Shown: one piece after another, positions 8,364 through 17,700 of the stretch
How positions within the stretch are numbered: position 1 is the first letter of the stretch
How the letters are laid out: each line of letters starts with the position of its first letter
Assembly: GCF_021227995.1 (NCBI RefSeq)
Contig: NZ_CP089301.1
Coordinates: 4,526,001 to 4,590,000 of the forward strand
Origin: Novosphingobium kaempferiae
GTDB taxonomy: Bacteria; Pseudomonadota; Alphaproteobacteria; Sphingomonadales; Sphingomonadaceae
Direction: 5' to 3'
DNA length: 64,000 bases
The notes under the pieces: generated by a model
The model's database searches: none
What the model was told of the DNA's origin: nothing
Seen by the model: the letters and a program-made list of their open reading frames with translations, nothing else
Position numbers and translations under genes: made by a program

Positions 8364-9623
8364 ATGAACGTCTATCGCCAGAACGCCCGCGTGCTGACCG
8401 CGAGCCTCGTGGGCACCGCCGTCGAGTTCTACGACTTCTACATCTACGCGACCGCCGCCGCGCTGGTCTTCGGGCCGCTGTTCTTCCCGGCCGAGTCCCC
8501 GACCGTCCAGCACCTTGCCGCTTACGCCAGCTTCGCCATCGCCTTCATCGCAAGGCCGGTGGGCGCGACGCTGTTCGGGCATTTCGGCGACCGGGTGGGC
8601 CGCAAGTCCACGCTCGTCGCCTCGCTTCTGCTGATGGGTGGCGCGACGGTGCTGATCGGCGTGCTGCCGACGTATGAAAGTGCGGGCTGGATCGCGCCCG
8701 CGCTGCTGTGCCTCATGCGCTTCTGCCAGGGCCTCGGGCTCGGCGGCGAATGGGGCGGGGCGGCACTGCTGGCGGTGGAGAACGCGCCCAAGGGCTATGA
8801 GGCGCGCTTCGGCATGTTCCCGCAGCTGGGCGCCCCGGTGGGCTTCTTCGCGGCCAACGGACTGTTCCTCGTCATCAGCTCGGTCCTCAGCGACGCCGAC
8901 TTTGCCGCCTGGGGCTGGCGCATCCCGTTCCTGCTGAGCGCGGTGCTGGTGGGCCTCGGCCTGTGGATCCGCTTCCGCCTGTCCGAAAGCCCGGTCTTCG
9001 CGGCCGAGGACGAGGAGAAGCACCGCATGATCCCGATCGTCGAACTGTTCCGCACGCACATGCGCGAGACGCTGGCGGGCACGTTCGCGGTGATCGCCTG
9101 CTTCGCGCTCTACTACCTCGCGACGACGTTCGCGCTGGGCTACGGCACGGGAACGCTCGGGTATGGACGCCAGCAATTCCTTGGCGTGCAGCTCTTTGCC
9201 ATCCTGTTCATGGCGGTCGGCATCGTCGTCGCCGGCTATGCGGCGGACAAGCGGACCTCGCGCTCGGTGCTGATGTTCGGGTGCTTCTGCGCAGTGCTGC
9301 TGGGCACGGTGATGGGGCTGATGTTCTCGGCGGGATCGCTGTTCGTGATCGGCCTGTTCCTGTGCGTCGCGCTGTTCACCATGGGCCTCGTCTACGGCCC
9401 CATCGCCGAACTGCTGCCTCGGCTGTTCAAGGCCCGCGTGCGCTACACCGGCGCCTCGATCGCGTTCAACGTCGGCGGCATCGTCGGCGGTGGCTTCGCG
9501 CCCGCCGTGGCGCAGGGGCTGGCGGACAGCGGCGGGGTGCTGTTCGTCGGGCTCTACATCTCGGGCGCGGCGCTGCTCAGCCTGTTCGGGCTGATGTCGA
9601 TCCGTGCGGAGCGGGTTGGGTGA
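8364..9623 (+). CDS. MFS transporter, metabolite:H+ symporter (MHS) type
   Basis: 419 residues with 12 predicted membrane helices. Family motifs are clear: N-terminal AVEFYDFYIY (the GTxxEWYDFxxY-like motif of the MHS family), GHFGDRVGRKSTL in the helix 2-3 loop, and RFCQGLGLGGEWGGAAL in helix 4. The family includes proline/betaine, citrate, alpha-ketoglutarate and shikimate carriers, all proton symporters of the inner membrane. The ATG at 8364 is chosen because the motif-bearing N-terminus begins there; the frame is open further upstream across the hairpin. Position after the receptor suggests coupled uptake over both membranes, though a hairpin separates the genes. The substrate is unknown. 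Confidence 0.86.
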   Translation: MNVYRQNARVLTASLVGTAVEFYDFYIYATAAALVFGPLFFPAESPTVQHLAAYASFAIAFIARPVGATLFGHFGDRVGRKSTLVASLLLMGGATVLIGVLPTYESAGWIAPALLCLMRFCQGLGLGGEWGGAALLAVENAPKGYEARFGMFPQLGAPVGFFAANGLFLVISSVLSDADFAAWGWRIPFLLSAVLVGLGLWIRFRLSESPVFAAEDEEKHRMIPIVELFRTHMRETLAGTFAVIACFALYYLATTFALGYGTGTLGYGRQQFLGVQLFAILFMAVGIVVAGYAADKRTSRSVLMFGCFCAVLLGTVMGLMFSAGSLFVIGLFLCVALFTMGLVYGPIAELLPRLFKARVRYTGASIAFNVGGIVGGGFAPAVAQGLADSGGVLFVGLYISGAALLSLFGLMSIRAERVG

Positions 9624-9628
9624 GAGCT

Positions 9629-9662
9629 TAATTCCTCCCCGAGCTTGCTCGGGGAGGAATTA
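9629..9662. terminator. Bidirectional hairpin terminator between MFS gene and bcsZ
   Basis: A perfect 15-bp stem (left arm TAATTCCTCCCCGAG, right arm its exact complement) with a CTTG loop fills the 42-base gap between two convergent genes. AT-rich stem ends give a U-tract on either strand. It should end both the MFS transcript and the cellulose operon. Confidence 0.85.
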
Positions 9663-9665
9663 GTT

Positions 9666-10697
9666 TCAGAGTCGCGCCAGCATCTGGAGCGAGGCGCTGA
9701 AGTAGTCGGTGTCCAGCACCGCGGGCGCCGTCGTGCCGATCAGCCGCGCCGCGACCGCTGCGCCGCCGCTGGAGAGCGCGTAGTTCGCCTCCTCGCCCGT
9801 CACCACGTCGATCCACGCCGGGATCGGGCGATGCTGGCCGAGGCAGGCGCGCCACCAGTCGCCTACCGGCTGCACCAGCGCCGCGCGCCCGCCGACCGCC
9901 GCGTAGAGCGGAACACGGATTGCGTCGTAGCCGAAGCGCGGCGGCTTGCCGACCGCCGGGGCGACGTCGTCGCGGCCGGTCACCGATACCCAGTCGCTGG
10001 GCAGGTGGTGCGGACCGAAGCGCGACAGCTTCGTGATCTCCTCGCAATCGCGGATGACCGCGCCCCAGGTCGATGCGCCGTCCACCTTGGAGAACTGGTC
10101 GAGCGCTGGCCATACGAAGTACGAAGGGTTCAGCGTCACCTGCGCGGTCTCCGCGAAGCCGACGAGGCCCGGCAGCAGCAGGTTGCGCTCGTAGCGGGAG
10201 ATGACGCACTCGGCGCGGATCGCCTTGCGGATTTCCCGCGCGCGGTCGCTCCATTCCGAGCGCTTCCAGCGCTGCCCCGCCAGCGCGAGCGCCCACGCGA
10301 TCACGAGGTCGCCGTCGGTGGCGTTGTTGGGGTCTGAGACCGGCACCGGCTGGCGCGGATCGTAGCGCCACGCGTGCAGCGCCATGTCCTCGCGCCCCAG
10401 CGTGTCCTGCGTCCACTTGGCGATGCGCTCGAACGCCTCGCGGTCGCCGGCGCGCAGGGCCAGGATCATGCCGTAGCTCTGGCCCTCAGAGTGGCTGATG
10501 CGGCCATTGCCGGTATCCACCACGCGGCCCTCGGGGGCGACGAAGCGGTCGCGCCACAGGGTCCAGAACGGGTCGTTCACCTGCTGGGCACGGCCCTGGC
10601 TGGGTGCGGTATTGCAGGCTGCGGTGAAGGCCATGAGCGCCCCCAGCGAGAATGTGCGACGATCGACCTTCGGCCGGAACAGGGAATCAGCGGCCAT
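9666..10697 (-). CDS. bcsZ: Glycoside hydrolase family 8 endoglucanase of the cellulose operon
   Basis: 343 residues. Hydrolyses beta-1,4-glucan during cellulose export. The GH8 catalytic signatures are present: RISHSEGQSYGM with the proton-donor Glu, NATDGDLVIAWAL with the conserved Asp, and GYDAIRVPLYAA with the third acidic residue. The N-terminus is notable. DRRTFSLGA is a twin-arginine signal and AFTAAC (Cys 28) reads as a lipobox, so the enzyme may be a Tat-exported lipoprotein rather than free in the periplasm. The gene is last in the operon and overlaps bcsD by 11 bases. Confidence 0.9.
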   Translation of the reverse strand: MAADSLFRPKVDRRTFSLGALMAFTAACNTAPSQGRAQQVNDPFWTLWRDRFVAPEGRVVDTGNGRISHSEGQSYGMILALRAGDREAFERIAKWTQDTLGREDMALHAWRYDPRQPVPVSDPNNATDGDLVIAWALALAGQRWKRSEWSDRAREIRKAIRAECVISRYERNLLLPGLVGFAETAQVTLNPSYFVWPALDQFSKVDGASTWGAVIRDCEEITKLSRFGPHHLPSDWVSVTGRDDVAPAVGKPPRFGYDAIRVPLYAAVGGRAALVQPVGDWWRACLGQHRPIPAWIDVVTGEEANYALSSGGAAVAARLIGTTAPAVLDTDYFSASLQMLARL

Positions 10698-11148
10698 GAC
10701 GAAGCTCGAGCGTCTCCCCCTTCCACTCCGCGACGGTGCGCAGTGCGGGGCCGCTGCCGAGCACCCGGAACCAGGAATCGTAAGCTCCCTCCAGCACGCC
10801 GAGCAGCATGCGGTGCCAGTGGCCCGCGCGATCCGGCGCGATCTCGACCGGCAGGTCGCGATGGCGCACGACGATGGCGTCGCGGCCCACGGCCAGCTCG
10901 ATCTCGCCCCAGTCCAGCGCCTGCCAGAAGGCGTTGATGCGGGCGCAGAGCACCGAGGCGTCGTTCACGCCCTCCAGCGGCTCCAGCGCGGCCATGCGAT
11001 GGCCGATGGCGAGGAAGAAGCCGTGCGCCTGTTCCTCGGGAATGCCTTCGCAGACTTCCGAGGCGGTGGCGATCGCCAGCAGCGCGAGGCCGCCTACGGC
11101 ATGGTCGGATGGCCCGCTGCGGGGCTGGGGAAAGGCCTGCATCTTCAT
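10687..11148 (-). CDS. bcsD: Cellulose synthase operon protein D
   Basis: 153 residues, matching the roughly 156-residue BcsD/AxCeSD family of Komagataeibacter. There the protein forms a periplasmic octamer through which glucan chains pass and which helps crystallise the ribbon. It has no signal peptide, as in the family. Recognised from size, the C-terminal WHRMLLGVLEGAYDSWF segment and its position between bcsC and bcsZ. It overlaps bcsC by 4 bases (ATGA) and bcsZ by 11. Its presence marks this as a type I bcs operon. Confidence 0.8.
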   Translation of the reverse strand: MKMQAFPQPRSGPSDHAVGGLALLAIATASEVCEGIPEEQAHGFFLAIGHRMAALEPLEGVNDASVLCARINAFWQALDWGEIELAVGRDAIVVRHRDLPVEIAPDRAGHWHRMLLGVLEGAYDSWFRVLGSGPALRTVAEWKGETLELRHGR

Positions 11149-14100
11149 TTACCGGTGCTCCCGAAGCTCTGCCGCACCCCGAGGATGGAGCGGAACTCGT
11201 CATAACTGCCGAAGGTGTTGTAACCCAGTTCGCCGCCGATGCGGGTATTGGGAGTGATCTTGTAGTAGAGCGAACCCTGCGCCGACAATGCGAAGCCGGT
11301 CTTGCTGAGGCTGTCGTAATAGGACCGCACGTCGTCGTTCTGTGCCTTGAGGGCGTTGAGTTCGGCTTGTGCGGTGTCGTCGGTCGGGAAGATCGGGCTC
11401 TGGTCTTCCTTGTAGCTCTGGAAGCCCGGCGTGAACGATCCCGAAACGTCCCAGCGTTCGTCCTGCATGGTGTAGCTCACCGGGAAGCCGACCGAGATGA
11501 AGCTCTGCGGGCTGAAGTAGCCGCCGTTGCCGAACGTGAAGTAGTTCTGGCTCTTGTCGTAGCCTTGGTAGTTCACGTTGAGGCCCACGGTGACGCGCGA
11601 ATGCTGGTCGCGGTAGGCTTCGAGGTAGCCGCCGACGTTGGCTTCGAAACCGACGTTGCGGGTGACGTTGTGGCCGCGCAGGCGATAGTAGCGCCCCTCG
11701 CCGTAAACGCCCGAGCCGTTCTCGTCGTAGCTGAGGCCGATGCCGCCTGCGGTGCGCATGACCTGGCCCCAGCTCTCGCCGGTGACGGGATCGCGGGTGC
11801 CCGCGTAGGAGACGATCGAGTCGGTCACCGGTTTGTGCTCGACGAAGGCGGTGGCGCGCACGTTCTGGCCGATCTTGGGGCTGACGGCGGCGCGGCCCGC
11901 GAACTTGGTCTTGCCCATGCCGACCGGGGTGGTGCCGCCTTCGAGCTGGATCGCGTCGCTCTCGTAGCCCGCCGAGAAGGCGACGCCCGAGGCGTTCTGG
12001 CTGTCGGCGTTGACGAGAGCGGAGGGCTGCTCGGCGACGATGCCCTGTGCTTCGGGCGTGGCGTTGCGGCCAAAGCGGGCGAGACCCGATCCGGTCGGAC
12101 GGCCCGCGTCGATGACCACGGCCTCGCCCTTCACGAAGACGCGGCCACCGGCGGCGCCGGTCGAGAACTTGGCCGAGCCCTTGATCTCGTCGAGCTTCGA
12201 CAGGCCCGTCTCGCCGGAGCGGCCGCGATAGCCGGTCTGGACATCGACGCGCGGGCCGGTGTCCTGCGCCAGCTGGTCGATCTGCGACTGGATCTGGGTC
12301 ATCACCGGATCGCCGGTGTAGGCGACTGGAACTTGCGGGCCGCCGTAGGAGTTGCCGCCGAAGCCGCCGTTGTCCACGGGTGCCGCCCATCCCGTCGCGG
12401 GCGCCGACGAACCGACCGGCGAGGCATAGCGGTCAGGCGCGGCGTAGCTCGCGGCCTGCGGGGCCTGCGTCCCGGCGTAGCCGCCGAAGCCGCTCTGGCC
12501 GCTGGCGAGGCCCGGCGCTGCGCCGAAACCGCTCGCCTGCTGGCCGCCGAAGTTGCCCTGCGGCGCGGCATAGCCGAAACCGCTCTGCTGCTGTTGCGGA
12601 TAGGCGGTCGGCAGGCGGGTGCCGCCACCGAGCGCGAAGGGGTTCACCTGCTGTGGCGCGGCCTGCATCTGGTTGCGGAAGGGGTTGGAACTGCCGCCGC
12701 CCATGCCACCGGGCGCATTCATCCCGGCGAAGGGATTGCCGCCCATCGCCACGCCGCCGCTCTGGCGGGCGTAGAGTTCGCGTGCGTCCTTGAGGAGGCC
12801 GACGGCGGCGCGGTCGTTCCCGCGTGCCTGCTCGACGTTGGCGAGGGCCATGCGCACGCGGTAGTCCTGCCCGTAGAGGCGCATGACCTGCCGCTGCGCC
12901 TGCTCCGAGAGGTTGCGGTCGCCTGCGGCCTGCGCGGTATCGGCGAGGCCGAGCAGCGCGTCCTTGTCGTTGGGCTTCCTTGCCAGGACCAGCTGGTAGG
13001 TCTGCGCGGCTTTCGCGGGCATGCCGCCGGTCTGGTAGAGGCGGGCGAGGCCCGACATGATCTCGGTATTGTCCGGCGCGGCACCATAGGCCTGCTGGAG
13101 AATGTCGAAGCTTTCCGCATAGCGCCCGCCGAGGCGTGCAGCGTCGGCCTGCCCGACCATCATCCCGGCGCTGATGCGCGCATAGACCTTCTGCCCGTCC
13201 GCGCTGGTGCCCGCCATCTGCGAGGCGCGCTGGAGCGCCAGCTGGGCAAGGTCGTCGCGACCGGTGCGGGTGAGCACGCCGATCAGGCCCTCATAGTCCG
13301 CGATGTTGTCGATGCGGCCGTTGGCGGCGTTGGCAGCGACTTCAGCGGCGCCCTGCGTGTCGCCGAGGTCGAACAGCGCATTGGCGACGGCGGCCTGCTT
13401 GCCTGCCGGGATCGAGGCCATCGCACCAAGCTGACGCAGCGCGTTCACCGCCTGCGCGCCCTGTCCGCTTGCCCCCATCGCCTTGGCGCGGGCGATCGCG
13501 GCATCGGTCTTCACGCTGATCGCCAGGTTGCGCATCGGCGCGGTGCGCTGCGCCTCGGGGATCATGGTGACGAGGCGGTCGGCCTCGCTGGCGCGGCCAA
13601 GGTCGTTGTTGAGCAGCGCGGCGGCGTAAAGCGAGTCCGCGTTGCCGCTGGAGGCGAGCGAGCGGATCAGCGATTCCGCCTCCGGCACCCGGCCGCGCTC
13701 GATCTGGAACTGGGCGAATTCGTAGCGGATCCACGGGTCGCTGGGGTCGAGGACGAGGCCCTGCTGGAATTCGCGCACCGCACCGAAGTCATCCCCGCGC
13801 TCGGCAGCGGCAAGGGCGCGGCCACGCGCGGCGCGCAGCTGGAGGCGCTTGTCGTCGGCGGTGGTGCCGCCCTGCGCCGCCTGGCGGTAGAGGTCGGCGG
13901 CGTCGGCGTAGCGGCCCTGCCGCTCGTAGATGTCGGCCAGCAGTTCGAGCGCCGGGCCGGGTTCCTTGTAGCCCGAGCGGACCAGCCCCTCGACGCGGCC
14001 CTGCGCATCGGCGAGGCGGTTCTGGGCGATCAGGCCCTTCGCCTCGTCCACGCCTGCGAAGAAGCGCGCGGAGGCGAGGCCCTCGGCCCACTGGCTGGCC

Positions 14101-14705
14101 TTGCCGTTCGCCGATGCCTGTTCGAGCAGGCTGGCGGCTTCGGCGAACTGGCCTTCGCGCAGCCGCACGAGACCGAGGCCGCCCAGCGCATCGGGGTCGC
14201 GCCGGTTGACGCCGAGCGCGCGCTGGAACGAGGCGGTCGCGGAGGACAAGTTGCCGTCGTTGAGCGCATCGAAACCGGCGACGCGGGCGCGGCCCGCGCG
14301 GTCGGCGGCGGAGACCGGGGCGGGGGCCGGGGTCGGCGCAGGCGTTGCCCTGGGCGCGGCCGGACGCGGGGTCGCGGCGGCGGTGCGGGTCGGTGCGGGC
14401 GTAGGCTTGGCGGCGACGGCCCTGGGTGCGGGCTTCGGGGCTGGCTTGGGCGCGGGGGCCGGGGCCGGCTTCGGGGCCGCAGCGGTCCTGAGCGCCGGGT
14501 TGTTCGGATCGAGGGCGCGGGCGCGCTTCAGCGCCTGCTGGGCCAGATCCTCACGCCCCTTGGAACGCCAGTACTGCGCCTGCTTGACCAGCGCATCGAC
14601 GCCTGCGCTCTGGGCTTCGACGGCAGTGGGCATTGCCCCAAGGAACACCGGCGCAGTCGAGAGCAGCAGGGCGACGCCCAGTTTCGAGGTACGCGTCATC
14701 GTCAT
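11145..14705 (-). CDS. bcsC: Cellulose export outer-membrane protein BcsC
   Basis: 1186 residues. A signal peptide (KLGVALLLSTAPVFL) is followed by one TPR, an Ala/Pro/Lys-rich spacer (about 67-115), then many TPR repeats to about residue 650 (RVAGFDALNDGNLSSATASF, GGLGLVRLREGQFAEAASLL). These form the periplasmic scaffold. A Gly/Gln/Pro/Ala-rich linker (about 660-800, with runs such as PFAGMNAPGGMGGG) precedes the C-terminal BCSC_C beta-barrel. The barrel begins near QIDQLAQDTGPRVDVQTGY. The chain ends RQSFGSTGK, without the usual terminal aromatic. It overlaps bcsAB and bcsD by 4 bases each. The long low-complexity linker is unusual for BcsC. Confidence 0.92.
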   Translation of the reverse strand: MTMTRTSKLGVALLLSTAPVFLGAMPTAVEAQSAGVDALVKQAQYWRSKGREDLAQQALKRARALDPNNPALRTAAAPKPAPAPAPKPAPKPAPRAVAAKPTPAPTRTAAATPRPAAPRATPAPTPAPAPVSAADRAGRARVAGFDALNDGNLSSATASFQRALGVNRRDPDALGGLGLVRLREGQFAEAASLLEQASANGKASQWAEGLASARFFAGVDEAKGLIAQNRLADAQGRVEGLVRSGYKEPGPALELLADIYERQGRYADAADLYRQAAQGGTTADDKRLQLRAARGRALAAAERGDDFGAVREFQQGLVLDPSDPWIRYEFAQFQIERGRVPEAESLIRSLASSGNADSLYAAALLNNDLGRASEADRLVTMIPEAQRTAPMRNLAISVKTDAAIARAKAMGASGQGAQAVNALRQLGAMASIPAGKQAAVANALFDLGDTQGAAEVAANAANGRIDNIADYEGLIGVLTRTGRDDLAQLALQRASQMAGTSADGQKVYARISAGMMVGQADAARLGGRYAESFDILQQAYGAAPDNTEIMSGLARLYQTGGMPAKAAQTYQLVLARKPNDKDALLGLADTAQAAGDRNLSEQAQRQVMRLYGQDYRVRMALANVEQARGNDRAAVGLLKDARELYARQSGGVAMGGNPFAGMNAPGGMGGGSSNPFRNQMQAAPQQVNPFALGGGTRLPTAYPQQQQSGFGYAAPQGNFGGQQASGFGAAPGLASGQSGFGGYAGTQAPQAASYAAPDRYASPVGSSAPATGWAAPVDNGGFGGNSYGGPQVPVAYTGDPVMTQIQSQIDQLAQDTGPRVDVQTGYRGRSGETGLSKLDEIKGSAKFSTGAAGGRVFVKGEAVVIDAGRPTGSGLARFGRNATPEAQGIVAEQPSALVNADSQNASGVAFSAGYESDAIQLEGGTTPVGMGKTKFAGRAAVSPKIGQNVRATAFVEHKPVTDSIVSYAGTRDPVTGESWGQVMRTAGGIGLSYDENGSGVYGEGRYYRLRGHNVTRNVGFEANVGGYLEAYRDQHSRVTVGLNVNYQGYDKSQNYFTFGNGGYFSPQSFISVGFPVSYTMQDERWDVSGSFTPGFQSYKEDQSPIFPTDDTAQAELNALKAQNDDVRSYYDSLSKTGFALSAQGSLYYKITPNTRIGGELGYNTFGSYDEFRSILGVRQSFGSTGK

Positions 14706-17700
14706 GCGTGGTCGTCCTGGCGGGCAAGCCGCTTCTGGGCCTGTCGGCGGAAGAAGATGTAGGCGGGACCGGCAAGGAGGAGCGCCAGAACCAGCGTGAA
14801 GAGGCCGAGCATCATCGGACGCTGGCTGACGTAATAGGCGAGCTTCATCCAGATCGGCAGCGAGCCGACCCAGTAGCGCTCGCTGAGGGCGAAGCTGGTC
14901 ATGCCGTCGCCGCGCGTGACGGCGAGGTCGCCCTGGATCGAGGCGTTGATCTTGACGTCGGCCATGCCGTCGACGAGCGCCGGAAGCGCCGCGCCGTCGT
15001 CCGCCAGCAGCGCGACCACGGTGCGGTCGGAGGCATAGGGCGAACGGAAGCTGACGATGCCGGAGAACCCCTGCGCGTTGTAGACGACGGGCGCGGCGGC
15101 CATCGGGTCGGTCTCCTGCGAGCCGCCGAACAGCGCGGTGATGTACTGCATCGGCGAGCGTTCGGAGACGCGCAGGCGGCCGTTCTCGTAGCGGACCGGG
15201 GCGTCGGCGAACATGTCCGCTTCGGCAAGGCCGGTGCCGCCGATGACGAGCACGTCCTGGCTGGAGAGCGCGTCACCGTCGATCGTCGAGGTCACCGTCA
15301 CCGCCGTCACCGGAACGCCGGTCGAGTCCCCGAAGCGGCCCATCAGCGTCAGGAACGCCTGCACCGATGCCATCGACGGGTTCGGTGCGACGACCACGGT
15401 GGTCTGCGACAGGTCGGGGCTGGCGGTGAAGGGGAAGCCGGCGCCCGCGAACGTCGCGAGGTCGGGCATCATGATCGCGTGGTAGGCGCTGGTGAGGTCG
15501 ATGGTGCTCTTGGGATCGACCGAGACGCGCACGTTATCGGGCAGGGTGCCGGTGCACTTCTTCTTGTCGGCGATGATGAGGTTGTAGTCGTAGGTCAGCT
15601 CGTTCTGGCCGAACAGGTTGTAGCGGGGCAGGACGAGAGTGGCGTCGGAATCCGCGCTCTTGGCGCCCTTGCCGCCGAACAGTTCGCTCCACCAGGCCGC
15701 GCCGAGCGGCAGGGTCTTGAGGTACTGGCCGTTGATCGAGACGTCGAGGCGCGAGGCGCGGCGGTCGAGCCACTGGGCGACCGGATAGCGATAGCCGAGG
15801 TTCAGCTTGCCGCCTTCGCGGGGCCAGAAGAACAGGTCGGGCGAGACGCGGAAGCGCGTGGTCAACGGACCCGGCGGCAGGCCCATGCCCTGCAGCGCGT
15901 AAGGCTCCATGATCGAGCCGAGTTCGACCGGCTTGTCGGTGGAGAGCCAGCGCAGCGCGCCGTAGCGAGGCCAGGTGGGGATGCGCACGCCGTCGAAGCT
16001 CATGCGCTGGCCGCCGAACACGCCGCGACCGAGCGCGACTGCCGAGGCGGCGATGCGCAGGTCTTCGTCGTTGCGGCCCATGATGACGAGCAGGGTGCCG
16101 TTGGGGTCGTTGGGGTTGCGCACGGCGGCGGCGACGGGGCCGCCGGCAGGTGCGATGTCGAGGCCGGCGATGCCCTGCGTGCCCTTGAGGAACACGATGG
16201 CGTTGCCGCGCGGGATCGAGCCGACGACCGGCTGGAAGGTGAAGCCGCGATAGCTGGCGAGCGCGCCCAGCCAGCTGGCGGTGGCGGCGGCGGCCTGAAG
16301 TTCACCGGCGCGCGGCTGCGTCGCGAAGACGAAGGGCATGCGCAGCGGCACGTTCTGGCCCTTGTCGAAGAACGGCAGCGGCAGGCGCGACAGGTCCGGC
16401 CCGTAAGGCAGCGGCTGGTAGCTGAAGTCGAACCACGAGCGCGTGTTCGAGATGTTGGCCCAGAGCGAGGAGTGGAACGGATCCTCGCAGTCGCGCGCAT
16501 AATGGCCGACGAGGCGCAGGTTGAGCTGGTTGTCGCCGGGCAGCAGCAGCGCCGGGTTGACCGGGATCTCCATGACCTGACCGGCGGCGTTGGCGCGGGT
16601 CAGCGGCACGGTCTGCGCGACTTCGCCGTTGACGATGACGACGAGCTGGCTGAGGTCGTCCAGCATCGAGGGCGACCAGGCCATCTGCAGGCGCAGCACG
16701 GCGCCGGTGGCGACGCGGTCCTGCCGCATGCCGAAGGGGATGCCCATTTCACCCTGCGTGCCACGCAGGCGGATCGGCTGGGCGACACGAAGATCCTTGA
16801 GCGTCAGGCGCTCCGACATGCCGCCGGTCGCTGCGGGAGCTGCGGCAGCGGCGGGCGTCGCAGCTGCGGCGGCGGCAGGCTGCGCGTGGACTTCGGAAGT
16901 GCCGAAGAACAGGCCAGCGGCGCCGATCGCGACGGCTCCGGCCAGCATCGCCGCCTTGGCGAGCGGCAGGCCGGACTTGCCGTCCTTGCCCTTGGCGGCC
17001 TTCTCGGCTTCCTTCTCGGCCTTGGCCAGCGCGGCGCGCTTGGCGGCGTTGGCGGCCTTCATCTGGCGACGTTCGGCGAAGTTCAGACGCAGCAGGCGCT
17101 TCAACGTGAGCATGTCCACCCTAAGAATGTCACCGAAGGAACGTGCGGTGCCGACCATCGCCGGCGGGCCCCACGGCTGCCACGCATCGGCGCGGCCCAT
17201 GACGGCGCGCACGAGATGGCGGCCGGCGAGAATGTCGAGCTTTTCGAAGCGGACGAAGGCGTTGGTGGCGTTCGTGCGCATGGTAGTGACCGGGATCGAG
17301 AGAACCTCGTCGCCCATGGCCATGGTGATGTGGCGCACCGTGCGGTCCTTGGTCGGCAGCTCTTCCGGCAGGCTCAGCGCCGCGCCGCCCATCGAGATGT
17401 CGATGGTCTCGGCCGGGACCGTGTGGCCCGAGGCGAGGTAGGCGGTGACGGGAAGCTGGACCGGGATGCGGATGTCCACGCGCTCCTGCCGGGTCTCGCG
17501 CGCCACCGAGACGGCGGCGAGCAGGATGGCGAGGGAGAACAGCGCCCAGGCCACGTTCAGCACCAGCGTATCGGTCTGGATGTTGAACATGTAGGGGAAG
17601 AACGCCCACTTCACGACCGCCATGGTGATGCCCAGGATCACGAAGCCGATGCAGATCAGGTGCGGCTTGACGATGGCCCAGTCGAAGTAGGTCTGGTCGA

